A DNA stretch of 64,000 bases from Simmondsia chinensis (taxonomy: Eukaryota > Streptophyta > Magnoliopsida > Caryophyllales > Simmondsiaceae): assembly GCA_018398585.1 (NCBI GenBank), contig JAGTTD010000005.1, positions 13,939,355-14,003,354 on the forward strand, given 5' to 3'. How positions within the stretch are numbered: the first letter of the stretch is position 1; the number at the start of each line of letters is the position of its first letter. The position numbers and the translations under genes are program-made. Positions 20,866-33,096 of this stretch are shown here, piece after piece. Under the pieces are notes generated by a model. That model searched no databases. It saw only the letters and a program-made list of their open reading frames with translations, and was not told where the DNA came from.

Positions 20866-22600
20866 GATAACAGGCAACTAAAGCTTGCACCCCCTCCATC
20901 AATGCTAGTTGGTATCCCCATGAGACCCCTTCGGTCTCGCGGTTGCCAGTCACTCTATATGGTCCCTGAGAGAATGGAAAACCCGTCTATGGTTAACCCA
21001 TGTGTCATACACTTGGAATCTAGCTATAGAAGTAAAAGCGTGCCTCTTGGAGTTGCAAACCCTTCTAATTGGAGTTTTCCTCTGACCACGAGGGACCTCA
21101 ATCCTACTGCACCATTAATATGTGTCCCTAAGTTAGGGAGGTACAACTGTTCTCACCCTGCTCAAGCAGCAGAGGTTACCTCGAGGCCCACACAAGGCTT
21201 TGAGATAAGAGTGCAAGGTCAGGTCCCTATTATAGGGACCAAACTTCTCATCCTGAACCTCTTCAAGCTTACCATATTGAGGGGCAAATTAATAACTTGT
21301 GTCCTCAAGATCACGACTTAAGTGTTAATCAGACAAGGATGAGCCATCAACCTATCAGTACTAATGTGCCTCCAGGCGTGCCATGTAACCCAAGTCCTGT
21401 TGGAACATACTTCTTAGCCAACCAAGCGCATGGCCATTATGATCAGGGGGTTTATCGGGGGTTGGGGGCAACAACCGTTCCCACACCCAATTATGATGGT
21501 GCTCAGGGGTATCCCGCAGATTCTACTCGAGATCCTCACCCAATTGGGGGGCAGTGGCAAGTGCATAATCATGAGCCTAACCTTTCCCTTTAGAATTAAT
21601 TAGCCACCCTCATTGAGCAAGTGTATGGGCAGGGTCTCGTAAGGGTCAATAGACCCTTGTATTACCATTTTCCTTAAGGATACAAAATCCTCGAGTTTAT
21701 CATCTTCTCAAGGGATGCGGTTGTTTCTGCTCTCAATCACTTAGTGAGATTCAATTGCCAGTGTAGGGAAGCAGCATATAGCTAATATCTCAAATTAAGG
21801 TTGTTCCCAAGTTTGCTGACTGGGACCATTTTCCAGTGGTATATTAGCCTCCCATCTAATTATATCTACTGTTGGGACGACATGGCTAGATAATTCTAGG
21901 CCTTATTCCCTAGAATGGAGTTAGGAACTTCCATATCAGACTTACTCAAATGAGATAAAAGTCAGGTGAATTAGTAAAAGAGTATACTAATTGGTTCAAG
22001 TGAGCTCAATTAAAATGCACTGTAGCCCTTCCTGAGCTTGAATACTCCAAGCTGGCTTTAAACCCCTTGGACACTGAATTCAGGAAGAAATTCAAAGGTT
22101 CTAACTTTGTGACCCTTCTTCAATGGCAGAATGTGCTGTTAGATACGAGGAAGTCTTAAAAGAAGAAAGCCTTAAAAAAACAGAGTGTATGAGACATATG
22201 TGCACGACTTAATTAAGAAGTAAGAGGATCCTCCATATGAAATTGACGTAATAAGTACGTCAAGGGGGCTCCTGTGGTTTGCAATCCTTTGATCAAAACG
22301 AATGTTAAAGCCAGGAAGTCTTATTGGTCCCAAGACTTGAGAAAGTATTCATTTGACCTCTCTAGAGTGGATGAAATATTCGATTGGCTTGAGGCAAATA
22401 ATAAACTTAAGATTAGGGGTAAAAACAAAAACAAAAACAAAAACAAACAAAAAAATTGAATCCCAACTCCAAAAGGGGAAAGGTATACTATAAGTGACAC
22501 GTTTTGAGAACTCATTCAGCAAAGAATTGCATGATCTTTATGAACGTAGTTCAAGATGCCATCGAGGCTCAGGAATTGATCTTCTAGGGAGAATGACAAA
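20866..22600 (+). pseudogene. Tat-like Gag, middle and C-terminal part
   Basis: The frame continues directly from 15740 once the chromovirus is set aside, with a Pro-rich, low-complexity stretch to 21321 and a shifted frame to 21593. From about 21670 broken frames give capsid wording of Tat/Athila Gag: DAVVSALNHLVRFNCQC, TGTIFQWYISLPSNYI, CWDDMARQFQALF-like. Near 22320 comes KYSFDLSRVDEIFDWL, then a degenerate nucleocapsid-like motif around 22480-22560 (KWH...H.AKNC). An (AAAAAC)n expansion (22417-22450) lies in the linker. Many stops are present. No pol follows before the element is cut at about 23635. Confidence 0.65.
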
Positions 22601-23635
22601 TGGGTGTCGATAAAGACCCTTTCCCTAGTCCTCTCCATGTCAACGTTAAAACTGTTGACAAAATTAAGCCCGGTTGTGTCTAGGTTAATCCATTTTCTTT
22701 ATATAGGAAGAAAATGGTGCTTAATGATAATTAGAAGGCTTGGGTGGCTAACCATCTTTTTGAGTAGTTGGTTGTTAAAGCAATACTAACATTCCCAAGA
22801 TTGGTGCATACTTTGGATGATGGGATATGCCGTTGGCATATCATTGAAATTCATCCTACTAGCAGGTGCGGCATTTTCAAGAATTTGCTAATCAAGCCCC
22901 GTAATAACTCCACCATTACATTGACAATGGCAGAGGTATAGGCTATGGAGATCAGTAGTGGTTAGGGGTCATACCAAAGTCTAACTAGTCGGGAGAAAAT
23001 ATGTTGTGACTTGGAAAGGATGTCATACGTGACATGTGAGTAATGCTGCGGGAGAATACAAGCTGCAATGAGAAAACTCAAGTCACTTCCTGAGTACATT
23101 TCCCCCCACTGATCCTCCATTAGGACTAAAAATGCCATCTGAGAAGCATCAAAGATGTAATTCAATCGAGGATTCTCCTACAACTTAAATTTTTGTGAGG
23201 ACAGAACATCTCAAGAGAAACCCAAAATACACCTTATCGGACATGGATACCAGCCGTGCACCATGGCAGTCAGGTTATCAGCCATCAGGCATTACGTTTG
23301 GTAATATATGGAGGAGGAATCACCTCGATCAAGAGATAGCTAGTCCCTCCAACTTAACTCGAACTCAAAAGAGAAGATAGCTTCACAAGTGGGCAGCTCA
23401 GTGGAGAATCATGCTTGATTCTACCTAACTAGGCTTTCTCAAGAAGAAGCTAGGGTCTGCAAGGGCAAAAATTTCAAGCATGCGGATCTCGAGCATCCAG
23501 TGACTGGGCCCAAGCCTCCTACTACTAGTAAGGAGCTAACTTATAAGAAAATCAAAAGATGAGCTAGTCTCTCATCTTCGGAAGGGCATGGAGCTTGGAA
23601 GGATCACCATACCAAGGAGCCCATTCATCAAAATT
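22600..23635 (+). repeat. Decayed continuation of the Tat-like element
   Basis: Short broken frames on the plus strand with weak similarity to the post-Gag/protease region (for example TFPRLVHTLDDGICRWHIIEI). No intact ORF and no RT motif. The similarity ends where repeat R1 starts. Confidence 0.35.
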
Positions 23636-24840
23636 TATGAAAAATTTATGAAAAATTACATAAATAATAATCAAAAGTACACCGTACACTATTTTACTTC
23701 TCTACAAATCACTAAAACCCATTCAAGAACAATCACAGGCATTTCTAAAAGCAATTGCTAATTAAAATTTACGTTCGTTCTATGGAAAAAGGAACAGTTT
23801 CACAAATAATAAAAGTAATGAGAAAACCAAGTGGTCTACAGTACACTTATATAGTTTGGTTGAATAACATATATGCAAGTCAAACAGTATTTTCAAAAGC
23901 CAAAAGTAAATTCTGTTTACAAACTTAATAGATCGATAACTACAAGATAAAATATGAAATAAAAATAACATGTGCTTCGCACTAAGGCTTGTCCGAATAA
24001 TTTCGAGCCCCTTTATGTACAACAAATTAGAAACAATTTTATAACAAAACTTTGCAATTGTTACTTTAAAAAGCTTTTAAAATTTTGGGGCTCCAAGCAG
24101 TTGCTTGTGTTGTTTGGGGCTATGTCCGCCTCTAATCGCATTGGACTTAGCTAAAGGCTATTTTTTTTCATGGGAATTTGATTGGCAAAACTTTGTGATA
24201 AGTTTCATTTCCAGCATAGACCTTCGTCGGTCTTAAAAAACTATTCAACTTTATTAATGGATTTATATATTTAACAATACAATATAAATTTAATATAGTT
24301 TAAAAAAATCATTACCTTAATTACTTCCGTCCATTATATTGTATCACCATTTGTAATGTTCAATTTATTATTTTCAAGAGTTGAGTAAATTTTAAAATTT
24401 CTTGGATAGGAATCACAAATTGATGTATGTGATTGAAAAGTACATAATCTTAAATGCCAAATAAATCCAAAAGTTTTACACAGGGGTTTCATTTGACTTT
24501 GTATGTGGTGAGTCTTTTCCTAATTTGTGCCCTACGTACCTTTTAAATATCTAAAGAAAAAACAATATGCTCAACTAGGACCACGTAATTGAAACTTTAA
24601 AGACAACAAACATGAAAAGACACATTAAATATGAACTTGCTAGCTGTGTAATTGTCGTTCGATATAACAACGATGAAAAACGTGCCAGAATACAAATTAA
24701 AAACAATGTTCAGCTTGGACCGTGTCATTAAATTTGAAAGTCTAGAACCAAAAGAAACAAATTGGATTTGAATTTGTTTGGCGTGTGATTGCCTGTAGAT
24801 AATGCAACGATAAAAGTTTTTAAGTTGTATTTCAAATTAG
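23636..24840 (+). repeat. Dispersed repeat R1, copy 1
   Basis: AT-rich and non-coding. It matches 25255-26654 over most of its length, including 'gagaaaaccaagtggtctaca' and the 'ctccaagcagttgcttgtgttgttt' segment. Its right part contains two diverged tandem units of about 140 bp, each with 'ggacc...taattgaaa' or 'ggacc...attaaattt' (near 24580 and 24718). No TIRs, LTRs or coding frames are recognised. Confidence 0.6.
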
Positions 24841-25254
24841 CGGTGAAATGTTCTTTTATTTGTAAGTCTCACTCCTTTAAGTTTTTAAACAATTGATATG
24901 ACATCAAAATCACATAAAACAATATATGTATAACATATGCATTATTTATGAAATTATATGATTATGATTATAATAATTTTATCTTATGAACTAATTAGCA
25001 TAAATATATTTTAAATTTAAACATTTAGACAATACTAATAGTAATAAGAAATACATGCATATAGTAGTAATAAATTCATAAATTAGTGACTTTCATATTT
25101 TAAAGGTAAAAAAAAAAAAAAAAAAAAAGCAATTACTTGATAATATTTCATAATAGTAATTATAAATTACTAATGATAACGAACTTAAGGAAAAACATAT
25201 ATTAAAATCAGAAAAAGGACACTAGTAGAGTGATTGGATAATTGGTGTAAGTTT
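24841..25254. other. AT-rich spacer between R1 copies
   Basis: About 400 bp, very AT-rich, with a poly(A) run near 25107-25128. I see no coding frame, promoter or repeat structure in it. Confidence 0.5.
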
Positions 25255-26659
25255 CAAAACTTATGAAACATTACATAAGTAATATTTAAAAGTACACAGC
25301 AGAAATGGATTCACATCAAGTGGACGGATTCAATAACAAGCACTAGATCAAACAATATGGCCACACTATTTTACTTCTCTACGAGTCACTTAAACCGATT
25401 CAAGAACAATCACACGCATTTTTAAAAGTAATTGCCGATGAAAACTTACGTTCATTCTAGGGAGAAAAAGGGATCAGTTACACGAATAATAAAAGTAATG
25501 AGAAAACCAAGTGGTCTACAACACACTTACATAGTTTGGTTGAATAATATGCATGCACGTTAAATAGTCGAAAGCAAATTTGCTTACAGAGTTTATAGAT
25601 CAATAACTACAAGATAACATATGAAATAAAAATAACATGTGCATCGCACTCAAGGCCTATCCGAATAACTTTGAGGACCTTCATAAACAACAAATTAGAA
25701 ATAATTTTGAGGATCTTCATATACAACAAATTAGAAATAATTTTAGAATAAAAACTTATTAATATTAACAATTGTTACTCTAAAAACCTTAGACCTAAAA
25801 CTTTGGGGCCCCAAGCAGTTACTTGTGTTGTTTAAATTTATGTCCGGCTCTAATCGCACAGGACTTAACTAAAGACTAATTATTTTTTTCATGGGACTTT
25901 GATGTGTAAAACGTTTGGATGAGTATAATTTGCAGCACTCACCTTCATCTTACAAAATTATTCAACTTTATTAATAGTTTTATATATTTAACAATACAAT
26001 AAAAATTTAATATAGTTTAAAAATATCATTAACTTAATTACATCCGTCCATTATATTGTATCTCCTTTTGTAGTGTTTGATTTATTATTTTTAATAGTTA
26101 AGTAAATTTCAAAATTTCTTAGATAAGAATCACCAATTAGTGGATGTAACTGAAAAATACATGCTTAAATGCCAAATAAATCCAAAATGTTTATATACAG
26201 ATTTCGTTTGCTCCTATACGTGGTGAGCTTTTTCTTGATTTGAGCCCCACGTACCTTTTAAATATCAAAAGAAAAAACAATATGCTCAACTAGGACCACC
26301 TAATTGAAACTTTAAAGATGACAAATATAAAAAAGATTTATTGAATGTAAACTTGCTTGGTGAATAATTATCGTCGATATAACAATGATAAAAAACGTGC
26401 CAAAAATCCCCAAAAAAAGCAAATGCTCAACTTGGACCATGTCATTAAATTTGAAAGTCGACAACCAAAAGAAACAAAATGGATTTGAATTTGCTTGGCG
26501 TGTGATTGCCTGTAGGTAATGCAACGATAAAACATGCCCAAAACTAAAACGTTTGTTATATAACAATAAATGGATAAAACAATGCTGAATTTTGGACCAC
26601 TACATAATTGAATTTCAATGATAGCAAGCAAACGGAACACATGATTTTTGTGTGAAGAA
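25255..26659 (+). repeat. Dispersed repeat R1, copy 2
   Basis: Direct repeat of copy 1, with three tandem subunits in its right part (about 26285, 26427 and 26592). A duplicated about 45-bp segment 'cttcata.acaacaaattagaaataattttga' occurs at 25680-25745. Copia D inserted at its right end (candidate TSD AAGAA 26655-26659, AAGAT 52811-52815). Confidence 0.6.
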
Positions 26660-26844
26660 TATGAATGCATATAATTGAATGAATGAAAGAGTACATGGGA
26701 GACCCGTATACATAGGCAAACACAAGGAGACATAAAGACTATAATACCCCTGAGGATTATATAAGTCAAGGGGCAAACAGGTAAATAAGCGAAACCCTAG
26801 TCTAGCCCCTACACTAGACCATTCTAGAATCATATAGTCTAAGA
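26660..26844 (-). repeat. 3' LTR of copia D
   Basis: 185 bp, near-identical to 52630-52810. The polypurine tract (minus strand GCTTGAGGGGGCC) abuts it at about 26845-26857. The terminal dinucleotides are not the usual TG/CA. Confidence 0.85.
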
Positions 26845-26849
26845 GGCCC

Positions 26850-26984
26850 CCTCAAGCTGAGTGGGGCGGAAGCAGGCGAAGATTGGCCTTGTGTTGTAGA
26901 AAGTGATCAGCTGCAAGACCCTTGGTGAGGATATCAGCCACTTGCTTAGTAGTGGGGGTGTAGTAGACCTGAAGGTCACCCTTG
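26850..26984 (-). pseudogene. Copia D RNase H, C-terminal end
   Basis: Minus-strand translation gives DLQVYYTPTTKQVADILTKG then HFLQHKANLRLLP, the standard end of copia RNase H. The part upstream is displaced to 47879-48457 by insertion of copia C. Confidence 0.88.
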
Positions 26985-28256
26985 TGTTAAGAACAGTGTC
27001 TTGAAATTCAGATTTATTCTGGATATACTATTTTAATTAATGAATAAATTGAAGTTCCAATCATTTTCCAGTTAAATTTGTGCAAAGTAAGCTTATATAT
27101 TATATATAATTTTCTTTTAAGTATTGTCCATGAGATGGGCAGAGTCCTCAAATTACATTTTATATGTTTGTTTTAAGTGAATAATGAGATTAAGCCACAG
27201 ATAGACTTAGAACAAATGGTATGTATCTGAGTAACTCGTGGTCGATGATGAGTTTGGACTACTTATCTGTTAAGACCATGAATTGACACTTTAGATAACT
27301 TGTCTTTGTCATGTGGATGGAGATCTAAAAGTGTTGGGTTAGTGTGTTTAATAAGATTGACACTGAGTTTGGACCATGTGGGTCACTTGTTTCTAGACTA
27401 CTATTATAGATGAGTGAGTCATGCTGTACTGTTTGAACGACAACTCTTAATCCTGAGGGTATTCTGGATTTGTGCATGGAACGTTAGTTGCTTTGGTGTA
27501 CTATAAGTAAGATCTAAACGAATGACTAAATTCCCACATACACTGGATATCGACGTAAAGTGTGACAAGGATCAGGTATTCAATATGAAATCTGCAACCT
27601 CTTATGAGGTATAGATGTCTCCTTAGTTGATTCGCAAGTATTTGAATATTTCGGAATCTTTGGCCAAAGTATTCCAGGTGTTGGGCATTTGAAATTTATA
27701 CTATGAATATGTTCAAGTATAAATGAATTATTCAGTGAAGGGCGAGTCGTAACTAATGGAGAAGCTGTGAGAAGAAGAATGGTAGTAGTTATATTTATCC
27801 TTTATCATGGACATAGGTAAAGGGGTTGTTGTCTCAATACTATCAAATATGGAAAATATCGAATAAATGGTTTAAGTCTAAGTTCAGTGAGATTTATTTA
27901 GTGGAATTAAGTCTCATTAAATGGTAATTAAATTATATCATGAGATGATTAATTTAACCCATTTGGAACTAGATTTAAATTGTTCCCGAGGTCCGTGCGC
28001 AAGCCTCTGTATTTATTGCTATCAGAAAAATATTAAAGAATTCATGAGATGAATTATTTATCCATGAGATGGGTAAATTAATTTTGCCAAACATTATTCA
28101 TAAAATGAATAAAATTAAAATTTATAAAATAAAATATTTTTGAAAAATTAAAATTCATGAGATGAATAAAATTGAAATTTATAAAATAAAATATTTTTGA
28201 AAAAATAAAATTCATGAGATGAATTTTTACATGTGGAAAACAAAGCAAAAAAAAAA

Positions 28257-28692
28257 AGTTATGATCGAGAATAACCTCAAATCATAACCTAGGGAAGGAT
28301 AGAGTTTAGATGAGAAGAGAAGTGAAGAGAGATGAGAAATTAAGAGGGAGTTAGATGAGAGAGAGAAAAATACCAAAAGATATTTGTATTCATCAAAGTT
28401 GTGATTTTATAATCAAGAGTTCAACTACTTATAACAACCTAAGCTAATGGCGGCAAGGACAAGTACATTGCACCTAGACAAGTCCCTACGACCGACTTAC
28501 CTAACCAAGCCGCCAAGATTTGACCAAGAATACAACTAGCTTGACCAACCGTACACAGATGAGCTACTAACTGCAACTAATAAGCTCAAGGACACTAATA
28601 CATGACCTTACTTCACTTATGCTACTAGAATATTATCTAAGACTTATATTAATTACAACCTTTCACGTGCCCCAACTATTAGAATCATAACA
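28257..28692 (-). repeat. 3' LTR of element 3
   Basis: 436 bp. On the minus strand the leader portion is strongly CU-rich (about 28305-28370). The PPT at 28693-28708 is followed by an inverted repeat, AGATTCT/AGAATCT (28709-28730). Confidence 0.85.
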
Positions 28693-30083
28693 ATACTCCC
28701 CCCTTAAGAGATTCTTGTCCCCTAGAATCTTAGTTAAGAGTTGAGACTTTGAAGAACACTTGTTGCTATAGAAGAAAGATGAACGTTCTGAACTCATTTG
28801 CTAAAACTCGCAGCTGCAGAGAACTTGTGATGCAATGAGCACATCTGAAGAATTCCCCCTTAGACTGAATCTAAAATGCAGCTGGAGACTTGTCATATAT
28901 TGTTAGAGTACTGCTGTCAGTCCTGTACAATTGATTATGTTTCCTGTTTCTGCCCATAATGTTTGCGTTTGGATGTATTATATTTTTCCGGAGGACTGCC
29001 CAAACCAAACCAAATCAACCAAACACCCATATTCCCACTGAAGCTGTTAACCTTGCAGTAACCTGTTCTTGACTGACTTAAAGAAGGACTTTCAGTTGCT
29101 TTTGGTTTTACACGGCTTCTAGGAATCCAGTTGGTGCATCTTCTTGTCCAATTAGCCTCTTTAAGTGCTTACTGTAATGGGTACAATGAGCTAATCACTG
29201 AACTAACATCAGCTCTGATTTCTGTTAGCTACGCAACAGGTCGGAACATCAAAGTTATGGAAGTCTTATGTCCCTTTTCCCAAACTCTTGCACATATAAC
29301 CATAACTTGCCTTTGATCTTTGTCATCCTCACTACAAGCTTCCACTTTCTTGTCTTGCCAAAACATAAAGAAAGTGCACAAAACATACCTAGCAAACTGT
29401 TTCCCTGTGCAGCATACTAGCTTAGATTCTTGAGCAATTGAAACTTTGTTCTAAAAATTTTGAACTTTTCTCCACCAAGATAAGTTCTCAAGTTTCATGG
29501 TTGAACTCCAAAGAAATTCTTTCATGGTTTGAACCATCAAAGTGGCCCCACAAATTGCCTTCAACTTGCAGCACACAAATTCCAAATTATGGACAAGGTC
29601 TTCAGCTCCTGTTTGAGTCCCCTTTTTGCTTCTGTGCACAATTACTTTTCTTCAGCTAATTTGATTCAAATGAACCAACTCCAATCCCTCACCAATGAGC
29701 ACAAGTTTGAATGCAAAACACTCTAGCCCATAAAACCTCTGGGATCTCAATACAGCCTTGAACTTCTCAAGATCAAAGACTAATCTGTTCTGGACTTTTC
29801 TGCTGTAGTGTATACTTATTTTAGCTTAAATTGATCTTAATCTTTCGTTGAACTCTTCAATTAAGGCATTTTGATGATGACTAACACACTGAAAAACTGC
29901 CTCCACTTGTATGTAACCATGGAATGTACTCAATTGACAATACTCATCATCATCCTATTGTGTTTGTGAAAGAGGTTTCAAAGACTCGGGTTTCGAAGTT
30001 TCAGGGGGCCTTCCACTGGCTTGAACATGAGGAAGATGTTCTTTACTTTTGGCTTGACCAACCAAAGCATCCAACTCATTATC

Positions 30084-30724
30084 TCAACTCCTCGATAATC
30101 CAATACAAATCACCTTCAAAATCTGTTTTGCCTCATCATAAAATCTTCCCGGACGCTTTCTCCTATTACTCTTCACCTTGTAACAGCCTAAGGGCTGATC
30201 TATTCCACTCTTGAGACTCCAAGAGTGAAATTGCTCATCTAACTTGTTTACCAATGCACCTGTGTTGCTGAATTTAGTTCGGTTGGCCTCAACAACTTGC
30301 TCCCTGTCACCACTATGCAGTGAAGAAGGTAACAACAGGTATTCCGGAGGTCTAACATTTGGTTGTACTATAGGAAGACACCTGGACCAACCCACTTTGC
30401 ACGCTTCCTCTTCACTTCATTCCACTTAAGAGAGCCTAGTTTACGTATAGCACAAGAACTTGCAGTGGACTTCAAGACCAGCATCCCATCGCTCACTACG
30501 CTACCTGCATAACACCACTGAATTGCAGTACGCCATTCTTGCATCAAAGATTCAGACTGTAATGCTCCAATTCGAGAATGAGGTTCTCCAATTACATCCT
30601 CACTTAAAGATGCTCCTGAACTACATAATATTCCAACAATCGTTTGTTCAAGATTGGCTAAATTCCAGCCCAATTGATCACAATTGTCACCAGATTCATC
30701 ATTCTTAGCACAATTACACCTCAT
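30084..30724 (-). pseudogene. Element 3, downstream ORFs
   Basis: Two overlapping minus-strand frames (30724-30368 and 30395-30084). The second contains RPPEYLLLPSSLHSGDREQ and a basic stretch, KVKSNRRKRPGRF. RPPE followed by an aromatic residue also starts the ORF at 4561 in element 1. No known domain is recognised. Confidence 0.35.
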
Positions 30725-30781
30725 TTGTTCTTGTTGACTACCAAACGCCTCTCTAAACTCCTTCCCTGGATCAAAAGGTCT

Positions 30782-31451
30782 CTAACAAGTCGAATTAACT
30801 GCTCTATCAACCTCTTGGGTGTTATTTGCTTGTGCTTTTGTATCAATCTTTTGTAATAACATGTAAGGTTGCTGCACTGGCATGACTTTCACTGTTGGAG
30901 TCTTCCCTTGTTGCAATTGAACTTGCAGATGACTTTGTCGAGGTATCAAATCCTCTTGAGCATTTGTATTCTTCTCCTTTACACTTGCACTAGAACTTAT
31001 AATAGAATTCCAATCAACCTCTAGCACCTTAACCTGTTGGAGATCAATCTCTGTTACATCATGGACTTGTAGCAATGAAGGACGAAACACAAATTGTTCT
31101 GCTACAACATCAACCTGATCTTACCAATTCAGCTTGATCTAATGAACACACTGATGCCTCATTCAAAGGATGTGTTGCTGCATTTATACATGGATTCAGC
31201 GCTGAATGTGGTAGTGTAAGGAACTTCCCTTGATACTTGATCAATGTCCTTACATAGCACTTCCACTTGAGGACTTGATTCCACTTAAGGAAGTTTTCTA
31301 TTGAGCTGTTGAAGTAACCCATCAATCTGAAGTTGCCATCTCTGTATTGCTGATCCAATTTTTCCTCCAAAGAACGCTGCGTTGCTGTAAACAACTCCTG
31401 CATTCCAAGCGCAAATTGCTCAAACTGATTTGCTACAGTTTTAATTCCCAT
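30782..31451 (-). pseudogene. Element 3, coiled-coil ORFs
   Basis: The 31451-31110 frame starts MGIKTVANQFEQFALGMQEL and continues with ATQRSLEEKLDQQY, likely helical. The 31090-30782 frame is Gln/Val-rich (QVQLQQGKTPTVKVMPVQQP). Both look like Gag-type low-complexity segments. No catalytic motif. Confidence 0.4.
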
Positions 31452-31543
31452 TTCAACATTACAACTGGCATTACGACCAACATCAGAATCAGTAGCAGCA
31501 ACTTGTTCTGCCCTTGGTGAATCTGCAGTGCTATCTCCCTGAT

Positions 31544-31786
31544 TTAAAGCTGAACTTCTGATTTGGCTGCAACTTTGGATCCTCTCCTTGCCCTCTTGAT
31601 ACTTCTTTGGATCAAAGAAAAAGCTCCAAGCCTATCAATGGATATGAACAAAAACGTCGGCTGCTTCATTCCAAACTTCATGATCTCAAATAATCTACCA
31701 AGAACTTCCTCGTTTGCTTCAAGTTGTAAGAAATCCAAAGCACTTCCTTCATAAACTACGATTGGCCTCTCCATTGCTCTAATCAA
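31544..31786 (-). pseudogene. Element 3, conserved DRLGAFS block
   Basis: 80 codons: QLEANEEVLGRLFEIMK, then IDRLGAFSLIQRSIKRARRG. It aligns with 3769-3900 of element 1 without gaps in the core. The basic end suggests nucleic-acid contact. The family is not recognised. Confidence 0.5.
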
Positions 31787-31973
31787 CTTGCTTGAGTAAC
31801 ACTTTTTTTTATTTAAACTGAGATGTTAACTTAACTCCAAACTTTTTTATGCTCAAAATCTTAATTTGCACCCGAGATCTGTTTACAGCACTGGAATTTG
31901 ATTCCACAAATTGTACCTCTGGATGTGTCACTTCCAATTCTGAATGGATTGCACTCAAATCAGCTTGTAGTGA

Positions 31974-32486
31974 TCAAATTCCAGGTTGTGCTGCTTTAGA
32001 AACCTGTACGTTTGAAGATGAACTTGTCTTCAGCCAACAATTAGTTCCAGAACCACTCATAGCTTGATTCCAGCTTAAATACTCTAGGTTATTCTCACAC
32101 ATATTAGTTTTGGCATCAAAATCTCTCATCAATCCATCACGATCAATCTGATCAACTGGTTCTACATTCAAATGACTCGCAGCATCAACCTCCACATTCA
32201 AATTTAGTCCTACACCAATAGAATCTGCAAGAGTACCTTGTGCTGTTTCTCCATAACTAATTCCTTTCATGTGCGCTGAATTCAACTGAATTTCTGTATT
32301 ACTGTGAATTTGTTGTAGAAATTGCTGCTGTCTATGCACATACTGCTGCTGAGAACATTGCAAGGTGAGCTTGTAATCTTGTGTGATCCGCTGCTGGTGC
32401 TGCTGAACACAAGCAATCTGCTCTTGTTGCAATGAATCCACTGTAACATCGCCTGCTCCAACTGTTAAGCTCATGTTGTAAATCAA
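31974..32486 (-). pseudogene. Element 3, Gag-like Gln-rich N-terminus
   Basis: 170 codons starting MIYNMSLTVGAGDVTVDS, then a Gln-rich helix (QQQYVHRQQQFLQQIHS) and an acidic tail. It lies right after the 5' LTR and PBS, in gag position, and its composition resembles the Gag starts at 716, 2631 and 20434. Confidence 0.5.
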
Positions 32487-32704
32487 GCTTGATTCAATAC
32501 AAACTCAGCTTAATTGAAGTAAATTCAACTAAATCAAATGCAAATCATCAAGCATCCGAGAAGATGTGGCTGAATAAGGTAGTAACTGCAAGCTTATTAA
32601 TCAAGAATTCAAAATTGAACTCCTAATCAATTTGCAATGCGATCAAGGATATTTGATACCAAATTATGCTTGATTTGGAAGTAAATCAAGGCTCTAATAC
32701 CAAT

Positions 32705-33096
32705 TGTTATGATCGAGAATAATCTCAAATCATAACCTAGGGAAGGATACAGTTTAGATGAGAAGAGAAGGGAGATGAGAAATAGAGAGAGAGAGAGTTA
32801 GATGAGAGATTACGATTTTACAAGCAAGAGCTCAACTACTTATAACAACCTAAGCTAATGGAGGCAAGGACAAGTACATTGCATCTAGACAAGTCCCTAC
32901 AACCAACTTATCTAACCTAGCTGCCAAGATTGACCAAGAATACAACTAGCTTGACCAAATGTACATAGAAGAGCTACTAACCGCAACTAATAACCTCAAG
33001 GACACTAATACATGACCTTACTTCACTCATGCCACTAGAATATTATCCAAGACTTATTACAATCTTTCACATGCCCCAACTATTAGAATCATAACA
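32705..33096 (-). repeat. 5' LTR of element 3
   Basis: 392 bp, TGTTATGATCG...ATCATAACA. The PBS lies at about 32704-32690 on the minus strand. Confidence 0.85.

Larger units (their letters stand above)
28257..33096 (-). mobile_element. Non-autonomous LTR element, minus strand (element 3)
   Basis: LTRs at 28257-28692 and 32705-33096 share (T)GTTATGATCGAG...ATCATAACA. The right copy lacks about 40 bp. The minus-strand PBS is TTGGTATTAGAGCC and the PPT CTTAAGGGGGGAGTAT. The interior has minus-strand ORFs but no RT, integrase or protease. It is related to element 1 in LTR ends, PBS, PPT hairpin and the DRxGAFSxIxR block, but I see no RRM in it. Comparison with 46868 on gives the empty site. Confidence 0.85.

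Noticed and set aside
22417..22450. Functional Lys/Asn repeat in Tat Gag
   Set aside because: (AAAAAC)n microsatellite expansion in a decayed gene; no sign of selection.
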